Below are positions 10,000 to 21,841 of a stretch of 64,000 nucleotides of DNA, piece after piece. The position numbers were made by a program, and so were the translations under genes. The notes below the pieces were generated by a model. It worked only from the letters and a program-made list of their open reading frames with translations, was not told the origin of the DNA and did not search any database. Source of the DNA: Parapristionchus giblindavisi (Eukaryota > Nematoda > Chromadorea > Rhabditida > Diplogasteridae); the NCBI GenBank assembly GCA_943737045.1, contig CALSFV010000231.1, forward strand, positions 930,001 to 994,000, written 5' to 3'. Positions within the stretch are counted from its first letter, which is position 1. Every line of letters starts with the position of its first letter.

Positions 10000-11372
10000 G
10001 TGAGTGTACTGTAGTTTTGAATGGTATTCAGGATGTGATTCTTTTATGGATCTTTATGAAATGCATTATAAAAGGCGTATGTCCAACTATAATAGTGATC
10101 ATTGTCTAATAATTGATTATTGTTATCAAACTTGGTATTAGGAAGATTTGAGAGTGAGATGGGCGTTTCAGATTGTAATATGGTCATTTAAACAATGGTT
10201 AGACAAGTAAATCAATGAGGTCGGAACCCTCCCAGTTCTTGATTAAAACGGGTAAAAAAAATGATTGTACATGAGAACAAGCTTGAAGATAGGTGAGGGG
10301 GTTCAAAAATCTTTTTTTTTTCATTCATAGTGATACAAAGATAGGTTGGGATAAGTAGTGTAAGATGACCAGTGGGTTTTGCGTATCGAAGATGTATTGA
10401 AAAGGAATACATTTATGAAATGGTGTTCGATGTGCTCACGTTCTGCTATGCACTAATAATCGATAGTAATGATCAAACTATTGTTTAGGTACAGTTACCC
10501 ATGACTTTTGTGTTTCCATCGGTGCTCAATTAAAACTTGATGCTCTCAGTTTGATTTTGAACTATTTTCCGTTTCAATGCGTACAAGAATAAGTACTAAT
10601 GCTTATAAAATTTTTATTAGCATCATGATTAATGTTGATACATTTCAGGTCCAAGTGGATACGATGGATGAATGGAGAGAGATGAAGTTGTCCGGTTCTC
10701 AAGCTTCTTCAGCAACGGCTACCACACAAAGGACTACAGTACTCCCATCCCTCCTTATCTGTGCAATATATTGGAGCTTCCCAAAGACCAAATATTGCGT
10801 ACAAAATTATAGTATTGATCTTCCCTCATTGTTGTTAACTTTGTGTGTCATCGTTGGTTTTCATTTCATTGTTTCGTGAAATGTTTGTCGCTAGATGAGA
10901 ATGAAGTATTGATTAGACGGAGTATCATGAAATGTAATCAGATCAAATATAGGCATCTAATTCACACCATCGAATAGGGTCAAGGCTAAGAAGAATCAGT
11001 CATGAACCTATCATAGATCAATCAATAATGTTAGACTTACAGTAATCAAATCATTAAATCTGTCGTACATTTTCCTTTGTTCTATTTCACTAATAATCAT
11101 TCCTTGGCTATTCTGTAATGGAAAGTGGGAGATATATTCAAAATGGCCCGAACATAAACACGTTGTTAGTGGCGGTTGTTAGGGATGAAAAGGGCGCCGC
11201 GGTATGCATAATTGGGGTGATTGTAGAAGGGATAGTGGAGAGTGTTGATGAAGGAACTAATGAGCTCGTAGAGGAGAACGAGAAGTTGACGACCTGACAC
11301 GCTGTTTTCATTCTGTTTAGGCTAAGAAATAAGACATCCCCTGATAGAGCCCTTGACAGAGCAGTAAGAACA

Positions 11373-11446
11373 TGGAGACGTAGTGTAGTGGTAGCGTGTT
11401 CTCTCCTTTATCACCATGTCGGTGGTTCGAATACACCTCTGGACAT
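11373..11446 (+). other. tRNA-like sequence in the left arm of foldback 2
   Basis: Contains TAGTGTAGTGGTAGCGTG, like a pol III A box, and GGTTCGAATACACC about 32 nt later, like a B box. The mirror copy is at about 14009-14083 on the minus strand. The acceptor-stem halves pair only partly, so it is better read as a tRNA-derived SINE head or relic than as a working tRNA. Confidence 0.5.
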
Positions 11447-13577
11447 TTTTATTTTGCTAATTTTTAAATGTTCCGGACTTGTAATTTTGATCCGAAAAAA
11501 AAATTTATGTTATTATTGTTTATATTACTGTTGTTTATATTGTTATTATTGTTTATATATTACTGTTTATATTTGCAAAAATTAAAATAGATTTAAGAGT
11601 CCGGATATGTAAGACTCGACCATGGTCCGGACATCGCGCCAAGAATTTTGATTCAGGCCACTCCACTTTATGGGTGTAGGGTACCTTGGGCCCTGATTAC
11701 AAAATGGTACCCAAAGTGGCCCTACCAGTGGAAAGCGGCGCGCAAGGTGGGCGCCAAGTTTGAAATCTCGATTTTCATATTTTTCAACCGAACAAGCTAG
11801 AGACCAAATTTCTTCGGCATTGTGTTAGGCATGCCGAATGTGCACAGAAACACTATTGAGATTAATTTTAAGCAATTCCTAGACTAATTTTTTGACTCGA
11901 TTTTTAGGATTTTTTCGACTTCTCGGCATCTCAATGTCAATTCCGCAAAAGTTCTCTAGTATATTCATGAAGCCCAACTACTAGTGCATGTAACCCTGCT
12001 AGGAGGAAATCGATCTTAGATTGCGCGTGTCGGAAAAAATCGGTCTGAGTGTTTCCAACTTGACTCAGAATCGTTATTTCATGATTTTTTGCTGTATTTT
12101 CCAAACGATTAGTGCGGAATTGTGGTCTACTCAAGGTTTCGAGGTGAGTCGAGTAAAATGACACAAGAAGCCCATCTTGGATCAATTTGAAAATTTCGAT
12201 TTTCATGACCCGGGGGTCATGGTCGAAAATTTCAAAATTTCTCAAGTTTGAAATATTTTCATTTATGTGGCTTCTTGTGAAGTACTAATGATGTGAAAAA
12301 TATTCAGCCAGTGCTCAATGGCTGATCTCTCCTTTCAACCTTTTTTTGAAAAGTTTCATGTTGAATGCGTGCGAAAAAGTCAGAATTGTGCTTGAATCAG
12401 TTTCCAACTTACTCTCTGTAACATTCTATCTTAGTACTTTGCAATATACATAATCAATATTAAAATCGTTTATTTTCGAAAATTCAAAAAAAAATCAATT
12501 TGAGTGCTTACTTTCACGGAAAATTTCTGAAATATTGCAGTTTTTCGACTCTAATGCTGCGACAATTAGCAAATGACAATGACAATGTGAAGTTTCATGA
12601 TGAGTAAACATAGTAGAACTGAAATCCCGGCATTCGGCTCACTTTTGAAAAAATTGATTTCCATGGCAAAAAAATATGAATTTTTCGAAATTAACGATTT
12701 TCATATTGATTATGTACATTGCAAAGTGCTTAGATAGAATGTTACAGATAGTAAGTTGGAAACTGATTCAAGCACAATTCTAACTTTTTCGCACGCATTC
12801 AGCATGAAACTTTTCCGAAAATGGTTGAAAGGAGAGATCAGCCATTGAGTATTCGCTGAATATTATTCACATCATTAGTACTTCACAAGAAGCCACATAA
12901 ATGAAAACATTTCAAACTTGAGAAATTTTGAAATTTTCAGACCATGACCCCGGGGTCATGAAAATCGAAATTTTCAAATTAATCCAAGTGATGGGCTTCT
13001 TGTGTTATTTTACTCGTCTCACCTCGAAACCTTGAGTAGACCACAATTCCGCACTAATCGTTTGGAAAATACAGCAAAAATCATGAAATAACGATTCTGA
13101 GTCAAGTTGGAAACACTCAGACCGATTTTTTCCGACACGCGCACTCCAAGATCGATTTCAGTCTAGCAGGGTTACATGCACTAGTAGTTGGGCTCCATGA
13201 ATATACTAGAGAACTTATGCGGAATTGACATTGAGATAACGAGAAATCGAAAAAATCCTAAAATCGAGTCAAAAAATTAGTCTAGGAATTGCTTAAAATT
13301 AATCTCAATAGTGTTTCTGTGCACATTCGGCATGCCTAACACAATGCCGAAGAAATTTGGTCTTTAGCTTGTTCGGTTGAAAAAATATGAAAATCGAGTT
13401 TTCAAACTTGGCGCCCACCTGGCGCGCCGCTTTCCACTGGTAGGGCCACTTTGGGTACCATTTTGTAATCAGGGCCCAAGGTACCCTACACCCATAAAGT
13501 GGAGTGGCCTGAATCAAAATTCTTGGCACGATGTCCGAAATCTGGCCGAAATGGTCGAGTCCATCAGATTCGTACTC

Positions 13578-13990
13578 TTAAACGTTCCGGACTTGTAATT
13601 TTGATCAGAAAAAAAATTAAAATCTTTTTTACAATTTTTATCTAGCTGTTGAACTTGAATTTCATCATTTAGGCAAACAAAAAATAAATCTTGTCCAACA
13701 TTACGTTTACTAGCACAGTGATAATTTGATTTTGGGAGAGAGCTTATATGTACCAAGTTGCTATCATTTTGATAACTTCTGCAAATTTTTCAAACTACTC
13801 TTCCTTTGCACGGGGACATCGGTGGAGTCTCAAAGGTGAATCCAAACCTATCAAATTAGCACTATGGTAGTAAACGTAATGTTGGAAAATATTTTTTTTT
13901 GTTTACCTAAATGTTCAACAGCTACATAAAAAATGTGAAAAAGATTTTAAATTTTTTTCTGATCAAAATTACAAGTCCGGAACGTTTAAA
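13578..13990. mobile_element. Nested inverted-repeat element in foldback 2
   Basis: Starts TTAAACGTTCCGGACTTGTA and ends with the complement TACAAGTCCGGAACGTTTAA, about 413 bp. The ends are long inverted repeats that extend through GATCAGAAAAAAA and the TTGTTTACCTAAATG region. One end sequence (GTTCCGGACTTGTAATTTTG) also occurs in the left arm near 11470. No coding. Confidence 0.65.
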
Positions 13991-14124
13991 AATTAGCAAA
14001 AGAAAAATGTCCATAGGTGTATTAGAACCACCCACACAGTGATGAAGAAGAGAACAGAATACCACTACACCACGTCGCCATGTTCTTACTGCTCTGTCAA
14101 GGGCTCTATCAGGGGTGTCTTATT

Positions 14125-15150
14125 TCATAGAACGACTTGTGCAAAACCAAGATGTGTTATAAAATGAGGCTAAACGATCACGTAAAAAGTACAGTAACCA
14201 ACGACTTATACCAAACGAATAAAGATATTAATACCTCCTGCACAGCAGAAAATGTAATTTATCTCATTACATGTGAAGTTTGTGAAAAACAATATGTTGG
14301 ACAAACCAAACGACCTGTAAAACAAAGAATGTCTGAACATAGACACTCATTCAGTCATAATAATCTTAATACATTCTTAAGCAATCACTTCAAAGAAACT
14401 TCCCACTCTAAAGAATCATTTTATATTAATATTCTAGATCATTCAATTGATGGTAAAGATTTAACCGAGAGAGAACTATATTGGATTAAAGCACTAAATA
14501 CAGCATTTCCACTTGGATTAAATGACCAGATAAGTGGATTCGGAAATATTTCTGAACAAATAGATCCATTTTCTAAGAGATCACATCCATACTTCAATGC
14601 CAAACCGATAGGTTTACCCAATAATACTAGAGGAATCCGACAGAAATGAAGAAGAAAACCAGCTTACAAAGATACATCCCCAATTTCCGATATAATCCAA
14701 AATATAGAAAACTTAGAAATGAGAAATCTTTACACATATGGTAAATCATTATATAAGCACACACATAAAAGATTAATTCAATACACCTCTACTGAAGAGT
14801 TTTATAAGCATAGCTTTAAAACCAGATATAAAATATATGCAATAGTCTGTAATACCTTCTGGACAAACAAATCTACTTTAAAAGATGACAAGAAACCCAA
14901 AATTATAATGAAAGTTCATTACTTTGGTAGATACATAGAACTTCTTAAAATAGAAAAAGAAATGAATAAAGCATATATATCAGAAGAGCTATTAAAATAT
15001 AAACCTTCCGAAACAATACCTAAAATATCGGTAGTCTATACGTTAGAACAACCAATTTCGTCCTTTCTATGTAACAACAATCGGTTTTTGAAAACATTAA
15101 GCAGAGAAGAAAAGGATAAAATACTGAAAGAAGAATGTACCTGTGAATGA
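14125..15150 (+). pseudogene. Penelope-like element, C-terminal GIY-YIG endonuclease part
   Basis: One frame runs about 340 codons with a single in-frame TGA at 14647-14649. The first part has CTAENVIYLITCEVCEKQYV, then GQTKRPVKQRMSEHR, and later EREL-YWI. This is the GIY-YIG fold (YLI...YVG, conserved R and H, and E) with the cysteine-flanked form typical of Penelope-like retroelements. The second part (KHTHKRLIQYTS onward) is lysine-rich. No reverse transcriptase is present upstream, where foldback 2 ends within about 10 bp, so the copy is 5'-truncated. The last 49 bp recur at 35308, at the head of a segmental duplication. Confidence 0.8.
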
Positions 15151-15802
15151 ATGTACCTGTGTACCCAATTATAAAGCGATTCGAGCTCCGCCCATTTAAG
15201 TGCGCGGGGATGGATACAGAGAGCACTTGCACAAGCAGCGAAAACGGAAAGCATTATACTAATGAAGCGATCTTTGATCTTTCGTTCAAGCAGAACGTTT
15301 TTTTAAAATAATAGCAATATTATTATTATTATTATTATTATTTGCGCTCATTCATATTTGTTTATCCATCTGTTCAATCGTCGTTTCAAACTATTTTCAT
15401 ATTTTGAGCGGACTTATTTGAATGATGTATGAGTCGCTTGGATTGAAATATCGACTAATACTCTGTTCTTATCATTATCATATTTAGTATCTTTCATCTT
15501 TGATCTCCCAAATATTGATTACTCATTTTTGCCATTGAAAATGTACGTTAACATTTTTTTAAATAGCCTGTTGAATCGGTGTTGCAATCATTTGAAATAA
15601 AGAATGTGTGTCCGAATTATTGCGATTCAGTTCCGTTATAGTTAGGTAAAATAAATAATTACGTGTCATAGGAATACCTCTCGGGTAGGATTACAATTTA
15701 TGATAGGAGATATGCAGACTAGCTCGAAATATCACTTTCACTGTAGTTCATAGCTGATCGGAATCATCTCTTATTTTCTATTTTTGTTCAGATTCATCAC
15801 GG

Positions 15803-15868
15803 GAGAAGGATGTCGGGAACCACATCCACTAATGGAATCAGTGCTATTATTATTATTATGTCTTTCTT
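15803..15868 (+). other. Candidate exon with HHGRRMS motif
   Basis: After acceptor TTGTTCAG a frame reads IHHGRRMSGTTSTNGIS. The equivalents are at about 36000 (same reading) and 24492 (VHHGRKMSCQAKSLKLLRQD). The motif persists in copies that follow the SRP68 exon-intron module, so it may be an exon, but no donor is clear and the protein is not recognised. Confidence 0.3.
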
Positions 15869-15920
15869 ATTCTTCTTAATTATCAAAGTTTATGAGTTTC
15901 TAGAGATACTAGAGATAATA

Positions 15921-17828
15921 CTAGTAAACGTCGATCATTACAGAGTGTATTCGATAGAGATTGTGGTGTAGATGGATACAGTAATCTAGTAAACGTCGAT
16001 CATTACAGTGTTTATTCAATAGAGATTGTGGTGTAGATGGATACAGTAATCTAGTAAACGTCGATCATTACAGAGTGTATTCGATAGAGATTGTGGTGTA
16101 GATGGATACAGTAATCTAGTAAACGTCGATCATTACAGAGTGTATTCGATAGAGATTGTGGTGTAGATGGATACAGTAATCTAGTAAACGTCGATCATTA
16201 CAGAGTGTATTCGATAGAGATTGTGGTGTAGATGGATACAGTAATCTAGTAAACGTCGATCATTACAGAGTGTATTCGATAGAGATTGTGGTGTAGATGG
16301 ATACAGTAATCTAGTAAACGTCGATCATTACAGAGTGTATTCGATAGAGATTGTGGTGTAGATGGCTACAGTAATCTAGTAAACGTCGATCATTACAGAG
16401 TGTATTCGATAGAGATTGTGGTGTAGATGGATACAGTAATCTAGTAAACGTCGATCATTACAGTGTTTATTCAATAGAGATTGTGGTGTAGATGGATACA
16501 GTAATCTAGTAAACGTCGATCATTACAGAGTGTATTCGATAGAGATTGTGGTGTAGATGGATACAGTAATCTAGTAAACGTCGATCATTACAGAGTGTAT
16601 TCGATAGAGATTGTGGTGTAGATGGATACAGTAATCTAGTAAACGTCGATCATTACAGAGTGTATTCGATAGAGATTGTGGTGTAGATGGATACAGTAAT
16701 CTAGTAAACGTCGATCATTACAGAGTGTATTCGATAGAGATTGTGGTGTAGATGGATACAGTAATTTAGTAAACGCCGATCATAACACTGTGTATGCGAT
16801 ATAGATTGTAGTGTAGAGGGCTACAGTAATCTAGCAAACATCGATCATTACAGAGTGTATTCGATAGAGATTGTGGTGTAGATGGATACAGTAATCTAGT
16901 AAACGTCGATCATTACAGAGAGTATTCGATAGAGATTGTGGTGTAGATGGATACAGTAATCTAGTAAACGTCGATCATTACAGAGTGTATTCGATAGAGA
17001 TTGTGGTGTAGATGGATACAGTAATCTAGTAAACGTCGATCATTACAGAGTGTATTCGATAGAGATTGTGGTGTAGATGGCTACAGTAATCTAGTAAACG
17101 TCGATCATTACAGAGTGTATTCGATAGAGATTGTGGTGTAGATGGATACAGTAATTTAGTAAACGCCGATCATAACACTGTGTATGCGATATAGATTGTA
17201 GTGTAGAGGGCTACAGTAATCTAGCAAACGTCGATCATTACAGAGTGTATTCGATAGAGATTGTGGTGTAGATGGATACAGTAATCTAGTAAACGTCGAT
17301 CATTACAGAGAGTATTCGATAGAGATTGTGGTGTAGATGGATACAGTAATCTAGTAAACGTCGATCATTACAGAGTGTATTCGATAGAGATTGTGGTGTA
17401 GATGGATACAGTAATCTAGTAAACGTCGATCATTACAGAGTGTATTCGATAGAGATTGTGGTGTAGATGGATACAGTAATCTAGTAAACGTCGATCATTA
17501 CAGAGTGTATTCGATAGAGATTGTGGTGTAGATGGATACAGTAATCTAGTAAACGTCGATCATTACAGAGTGTATTCGATAGAGATTGTGGTGTAGATGG
17601 ATACAGTAATCTAGTAAACGTCGATCATTACAGAGTATATTCGATAGAGATTGTGGTGTAGATGGATACAGTAATCTAGTAAACGTCGATCATTACAGTG
17701 TTTATTCAATAGAGATTGTGGTGTAGATGGATACAGTAATCTAGTAAACGTCGATCATTACAGTGTTTATTCAATAGAGATTGTGGTGTAGATGGATACA
17801 GTAATCTAGTAAACGTCGATCATTACAG
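15921..17828 (+). repeat. 65-bp minisatellite, about 29 units, ending at a splice acceptor
   Basis: Unit: CTAGTAAACGTCGATCATTA, CAGAGTGTATTCGATAGAGA, TTGTGGTGTAGATGG, ATACAGTAAT. A TGTTTATTCAATAG variant unit and a diverged CATAACACTGTGTATGCG variant recur as small groups, showing higher-order duplication. The array is 29.35 units long; the partner array (36127-36539) is 6.35 units, a difference of exactly 23 units. The last partial unit ends CATTACAG, which is the acceptor of the next exon at 17829, so every unit carries an acceptor-like CATTACAG. Confidence 0.95.
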
Positions 17829-17909
17829 TGTGTGACGTCACTGGCGGAATCGATTGGAAGTATTGCCCCTGCTGCCATTCTCGGTCTTGGGCGCGGAGTT
17901 ACTCCAGAG
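17829..17909 (+). CDS. LMBR1-like exon A
   Basis: An 81-nt phase-0 exon between acceptor CATTACAG and donor GAG/GTAGGA. It reads CVTSLAESIGSIAPAAILGL and then GRGVTPE. It joins in frame to exon B, giving GRGVTPE-GVLQRTYET. In the LMBR1/lilipod family a membrane-end segment followed by G-(I/V)-x-x-R-(V/I)-YET fits here. The assignment depends mostly on exons B and C. Equivalents are at 36540-36620 (one substitution near the donor) and 24766-24846 (acceptor lost). Confidence 0.55.
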
Positions 17910-18228
17910 GTAGGATACATTATTGTTTCTCGAACGAAAAGACCAGCATTGGTTTACGTCGATTGCATCGCTGGTTTAATATGCATCTGCTACGAGAAAT
18001 CGCCTAGTTTGAAAGCCAAACTATCTCTACTTCTGAAACTGATCGCATATTGATAAATATCGATTCATTGGCCACTAATCGATAATTTCTCTCAATTATT
18101 GATTATCCATGACAAACTACGAAGCCCGACAGCATTTTGGTTTTTTTTTAAATCCGACCACATTTTGCAACTGTGGAACGTAACTATTCGACCCATGATC
18201 CATGAATATCGATTGATTATTCTTCCAG

Positions 18229-18370
18229 GGTGTCCTCCAACGTACCTACGAGACATCTGCAGTGTGTGCCCTCCTCGTGATCATTCTTCTCTGTCTATCA
18301 GATCTCATATTCATCCTCATACTACCATCGATGACGTCATCCTCTAAGGATTCTCGTATTGTCATGTTCG
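18229..18370 (+). CDS. LMBR1-like exon B
   Basis: Acceptor TTCCAG, donor TTCG/GTATGA, 142 nt, phase 0 in and phase 1 out. It reads GVLQRTYETSAVCALLVIIL and continues LCLSDLIFILILPSM. LMBR1-family proteins (nine-pass membrane proteins including the lipocalin-1 receptor LMBR1L) have RxYET followed by a long hydrophobic segment at this point. It joins in frame to exon C. Copies are at 36940-37081 (intact), about 25155 (acceptor changed to CCAT) and about 41808-41930 (stop-containing fragment). Confidence 0.65.
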
Positions 18371-18739
18371 GTATGATTTGGCTCTTTGTACGTAATTCGG
18401 TCATCTAGCGCTCGATATTAGTTTCCTTGATCTTTGATGAGAGCCTGAAACGGCAATTCACAGGGTTGATTAGGATATATGAGTGTGTTAGTATCATGCG
18501 AAAGCAACTAGCTGGAGACGTCACCATCGACCAATTTTTTTACATTTTCGTTCGGTATGATTAGGTTATTTCCACGAATCAATCAATCAGTTCAGTGTTC
18601 TTTTTTTAGTTTGTCCACTGTTTGGTATGAGTGCGAAACGGCAATTCACCGGGCTTGCTGTGATCTTAGTTTAATGTGAAATGTACCTAGCAAGCTACGA
18701 AATAGTGTGTGAGATCGAGAGATCGTTGACCATTCTAGG

Positions 18740-18899
<160 letters not shown>

Positions 18900-18903
18900 G
18901 CAG

Positions 18904-19028
18904 GTCTATCATCCCTCTCAGTTCCTCTTCTCTATTCTATCGTCTCACTTCTCAGTGTCCTCCTTCTCATCTCCATCCCTCTTGGATTCACTAAGATGTT
19001 TGGCATTGTGGCGGTTGAGCTAGCACAG
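18904..19028 (+). CDS. LMBR1-like exon C (most diagnostic)
   Basis: A 125-nt exon between TTGCAG and CAG/GTACAC, phase 1 in and phase 0 out. It reads LSSLSVPLLYSIVSLLSVLL, then LISIPLGFTKMFGIVAVELA. The family motif is (Y/L)LYS-x-(I/V)SL-x-(G/S)VLLL-xx-(T/I)P-(V/L)G-(L/F)-x-(R/K)MF, a transmembrane helix followed by the GLxRMF loop, which matches well. Exons A-B-C splice to one open frame of 116 codons, so copy alpha is the best-preserved version here. No following exon was recognised; a foldback begins 330 bp downstream. Confidence 0.7.
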
Positions 19029-19479
19029 GTACACTACGGTAATTATTGATTAGTTCGCAGTAATATATTGATTAGTCCAATCATTGTTTATTCGATTATT
19101 CTGAACCGACTATAACAATTGGTGAATTCGTATTGGTTTTCGTGCTGATGATTGTTCATATGTGAAACGGACGAAACAACAATTCACTAGGATTAAAGTT
19201 TTTTTCTCAATCTGCTTGCATTTGCACGTATGAATTAAAAATTACAAATATACTAACTGTTATATATTGAGGTCGTCCCCGTTGGCGTGTAATGTAGTGA
19301 GGGTGATGTACAAGGGTGATACTTAGGCTTTATTAGCAGAGACGAGAAATATAGAGTAGAGAATAGGAAGACTAGATGAACTGCATGAACTGACTACAGA
19401 GATAACACATCTCCTTATATACTATTCAGGACCTAACGTGGTGAACGATGATTGGTCTAGACAGAACGTGGGCACAGAG

Positions 19480-19599
19480 CACAGTATTCTGGTCCAAGCC
19501 ATTTTTCTTCCAAAGCAAGACAAAGGAGAGACCATTGTATTCGAGAGAGTTTGTATGTTGAGCGGTCGTTCTTGCTTTGAAAGTCATGAGAACGCTGTG
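19480..19599. mobile_element. 120-bp MITE (CACAG family), copy 2, TSD AGAG
   Basis: CACAGTATTCT to AACGCTGTG, flanked by AGAG at 19476-19479 and 19600-19603. The mirror arm of the foldback (21301-21320) and the unpaired copy (about 38866-38878) read CAAACCACTCTGTG without the element; both are empty sites. It therefore inserted after the arm was duplicated. Confidence 0.92.
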
Positions 19600-20767
19600 A
19601 GAGTGGTTTGACAGACAAAGTAATGTCACTGACAGACAATTCAGTGTATACTGTCACAACCTACCGCACCTTCTTGTTTAGCTGACAAGGGAATGCCACG
19701 AGGCCACACTCACCGATCAGGTCCAAATTTTTACTGGAAGTACATCTCATATATGTAGGGATGATATTTGGCGGTATCAGAAATTGCTTAGCTTTTCTTT
19801 GAAATTTTAAAATTAAAAAAAAAGGCTAAAAACCCTTACTTCAACAAGAGTATTTGTTTGCCAACAGTTGTTTTTAGGAAATGAAAACCAATAAGCATAA
19901 AATTATTTGTTCGAAAGAATCAATCGATAACTTACTTGAAACTGCTGATGCGTGCAGACCGAGCAGATCGAATGGCGTCATGTGAAAATGGGAATGGAAT
20001 GGAGGAAGATGAGGCAGAGGACGAGGAGTCAGAGGAGGATGAGGATCATATTGTAGTGATCAACGTGCGAATGGATGTGGTGGTTTGTGTGAGACGCGTA
20101 GATGAAGTACCACCTAGAAATCAATCAATATTCTACAACAATTAGGTATGATATAGGGCAGTATTAAGGAAACTAGAATTACGCATTAAGAGTAAATAAA
20201 AAAATGTAATAAAGTTTGTTAGTGTTGTGTAGATGCCCTATTCCTATGTATATCGATCACCTCTATTCCTTATGCAGTATGCTAATATAACTATGCTAAT
20301 GTAACTATACCAATCACCGTTCCCCACGTTCTGTCTAGACCAATCATCGTTCACCACGTTAGGTCCTGAATAGTATATTCAGGAGCATACTGCATAAGGA
20401 ATAGAGGTGATCGATATACATAGGAATAGGGCATCTACACAACACTAACAAACTTTATTACATTTTTTTATTTACTCTTAATACGTAATTCTAGTTTCCT
20501 TAATACTGCCCTATATCATACCTAATTGTTGTAGATAGTATATTCAGGACCTAACGTGGTGAACGATGATTGGTCTAGACAGAACGTGGGGAACGGTGAT
20601 TGGTATAGTTACATTAGCATAGTTACATTAGCATACTGCATAAGGAATAGAGGTGATCGATATACATAGGAATAGGGCATCTACACAACACTAACAAACT
20701 TTATTACATTTTTTTATTTACTCTTAATACGTAATTCTAGTTTCCTTAATACTGCCCTATATCATAC

Positions 20768-20977
20768 CTAATTGTTGTAGAATATTGATTGATTTCTAGG
20801 TGGTACTTCATCTACGCGTCTCACACAAACCACCACATCCATTCGCACGTTGATCACTACAATATGATCCTCATCCTCCTCTGACTCCTCGTCCTCTGCC
20901 TCATCTTCCTCCATTCCATTCCCATTTTCACATGACGCCATTCGATCTGCTCGGTCTGCACGCATCAGCAGTTTCAA
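20768..20977 (-). other. Conserved acidic 69-aa frame (status uncertain)
   Basis: An open frame beginning MKLLMRADRADRMASCENGN and continuing through an EDEAEDEESEEDED tract, present at 19936-20145 (plus), here, and 38124-38333 (minus, three substitutions). It keeps its length in all three. However, the copies are recent duplicates, and the antisense of the same block ends in an intron-like TTTCAAGTAAGTT. The diverged copy at 26342-26508 does not keep the frame. It may be an exon of the other strand or nothing. Confidence 0.25.
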
Positions 20978-21753
20978 GTAAGTTATCGATTGATTCTTTC
21001 GAACAAATAATTTTATGCTTATTGGTTTTCATTTCCTAAAAACAACTGTTGGCAAACAAATACTCTTGTTGAAGTAAGGGTTTTTAGCCTTTTTTTTAAT
21101 TTTAAAATTTCAAAGAAAAGCTAAGCAATTTCTGATACCGCCAAATATCATCCCTACATATATGAGATGTACTTCCAGTAAAAATTTGGACCTGATCGGT
21201 GAGTGTGGCCTCGTGGCATTCCCTTGTCAGCTAAACAAGAAGGTACGGTAGGTTGTGACAGTATACACTGAATTGTCTGTCAGTGACATTACTTTGTCTG
21301 TCAAACCACTCTGTGCCCACGTTCTGTCTAGACCAATCATCGTTCACCACGTTAGGTCCTGAATAGTATATAAGGAGATGTGTTATCTCTGTAGTCAGTT
21401 CATGCAGTTCATCTAGTCTTCCTATTCTCTACTATTCATGTTTCAATCATTTTCTAATATCAGCAATGAATCGTTGCGATGATCGGATCGTAATTGGCTT
21501 TTGGTATAATTCAAACAATCTAATGTTTTAAAGATATAATGGTATAATTCAAATATTCGGAAGAGGCCTGTTTTTGGCACGGGCTATTTGGTAATTCAAA
21601 TATTCACTCATTTTGTGACTGATTGACCGCGCAGAAGAGAATGAAGAAAGAGAGATTAGAGGAGAATGCAGAGAATATTCTAATGTTTCAAGGATATAAT
21701 TGTTCTTTAATTCTAATAATTTAATATAATGATAGTAGTAAATTTTGTTGCAG

Positions 21754-21841
21754 CATCTAATCGCTGAGATCGAAGGCGCAGACAACGGACGCGGCGCCAA
21801 TCGAATGGGATGGCGTTATAGAATCCGCTGAGGATGAGAAG
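21754..21841 (+). pseudogene. SRP68: SRP68 exon HLIAE, tandem copy 1 (frameshifted)
   Basis: Acceptor TTGCAG and donor AAG/GTACGG are kept. It begins HLIAEI, but a 5-base deletion relative to 22614-22706 shifts the frame. About 35 bp at 21440-21475 upstream matches the intron that precedes this exon at 63790-63850 (inverse). Confidence 0.65.

Larger units (their letters stand above)
2660..11320 (+). repeat. Segmental duplication copy I (partner 26870-33270)
   Basis: This tract is collinear with 26870-33270. Shared landmarks include the CTACTCGAACAGTATGGG block (about 2820 and 27018), the GGGGACTTGCC-CCGAAACACC block (about 3526 and 27580), the CTCCGCCCATTTAAG block (3680 and 27745), paired exons at 5995/29992, 6198/30211, 6464/30474, 7117/31240, 7519/31653 and 9920/32016, and the GATGAATGGAGAGAGATGAAG block (about 10664 and 32820). 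Copies differ by many substitutions and by private insertions. Between the listed exons and elements I see no convincing gene. Confidence 0.85.
11326..14126. mobile_element. Foldback element 2 (2.8 kb palindrome)
   Basis: Ends GAAATAAGACATCCCCTGAT and its complement ATCAGGGGTGTCTTATTTC. Arms run to roughly 12490 and from about 12690, around a centre that is only partly symmetric. Each arm contains a tRNA-like block near its outer end and a CATGACC-GGGG-TCATG palindrome (about 12206 and 12942). No ORF of note. The right arm has an extra nested inverted-repeat insert (13578-13990). No clear target duplication. Confidence 0.85.
19355..21433. mobile_element. Foldback 3 (2.1 kb compound palindrome)
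   Basis: The outer ends AGTAGAGAATAGG and CCTATTCTCTACT are inverted. Arms share ACTGACTACAGAGATAACAC, AGGACCTAACGTGGTGAACG, the block containing an acidic 69-aa frame (19936-20145 plus, 20768-20977 minus), and GCATCTACACAACACTAAC. The centre (20150-20660) has a third copy of the last module and a second copy of the AACGTGG module, so it arose by more than one inversion or duplication. The left arm alone holds a 120-bp CACAG MITE. A single unpaired copy of the right arm lies at about 37980-38870. Confidence 0.8.

Noticed and set aside
15921..17828. Centromeric or satellite DNA
   Set aside because: The array is short, intronic and located at one splice acceptor; a local minisatellite is enough.
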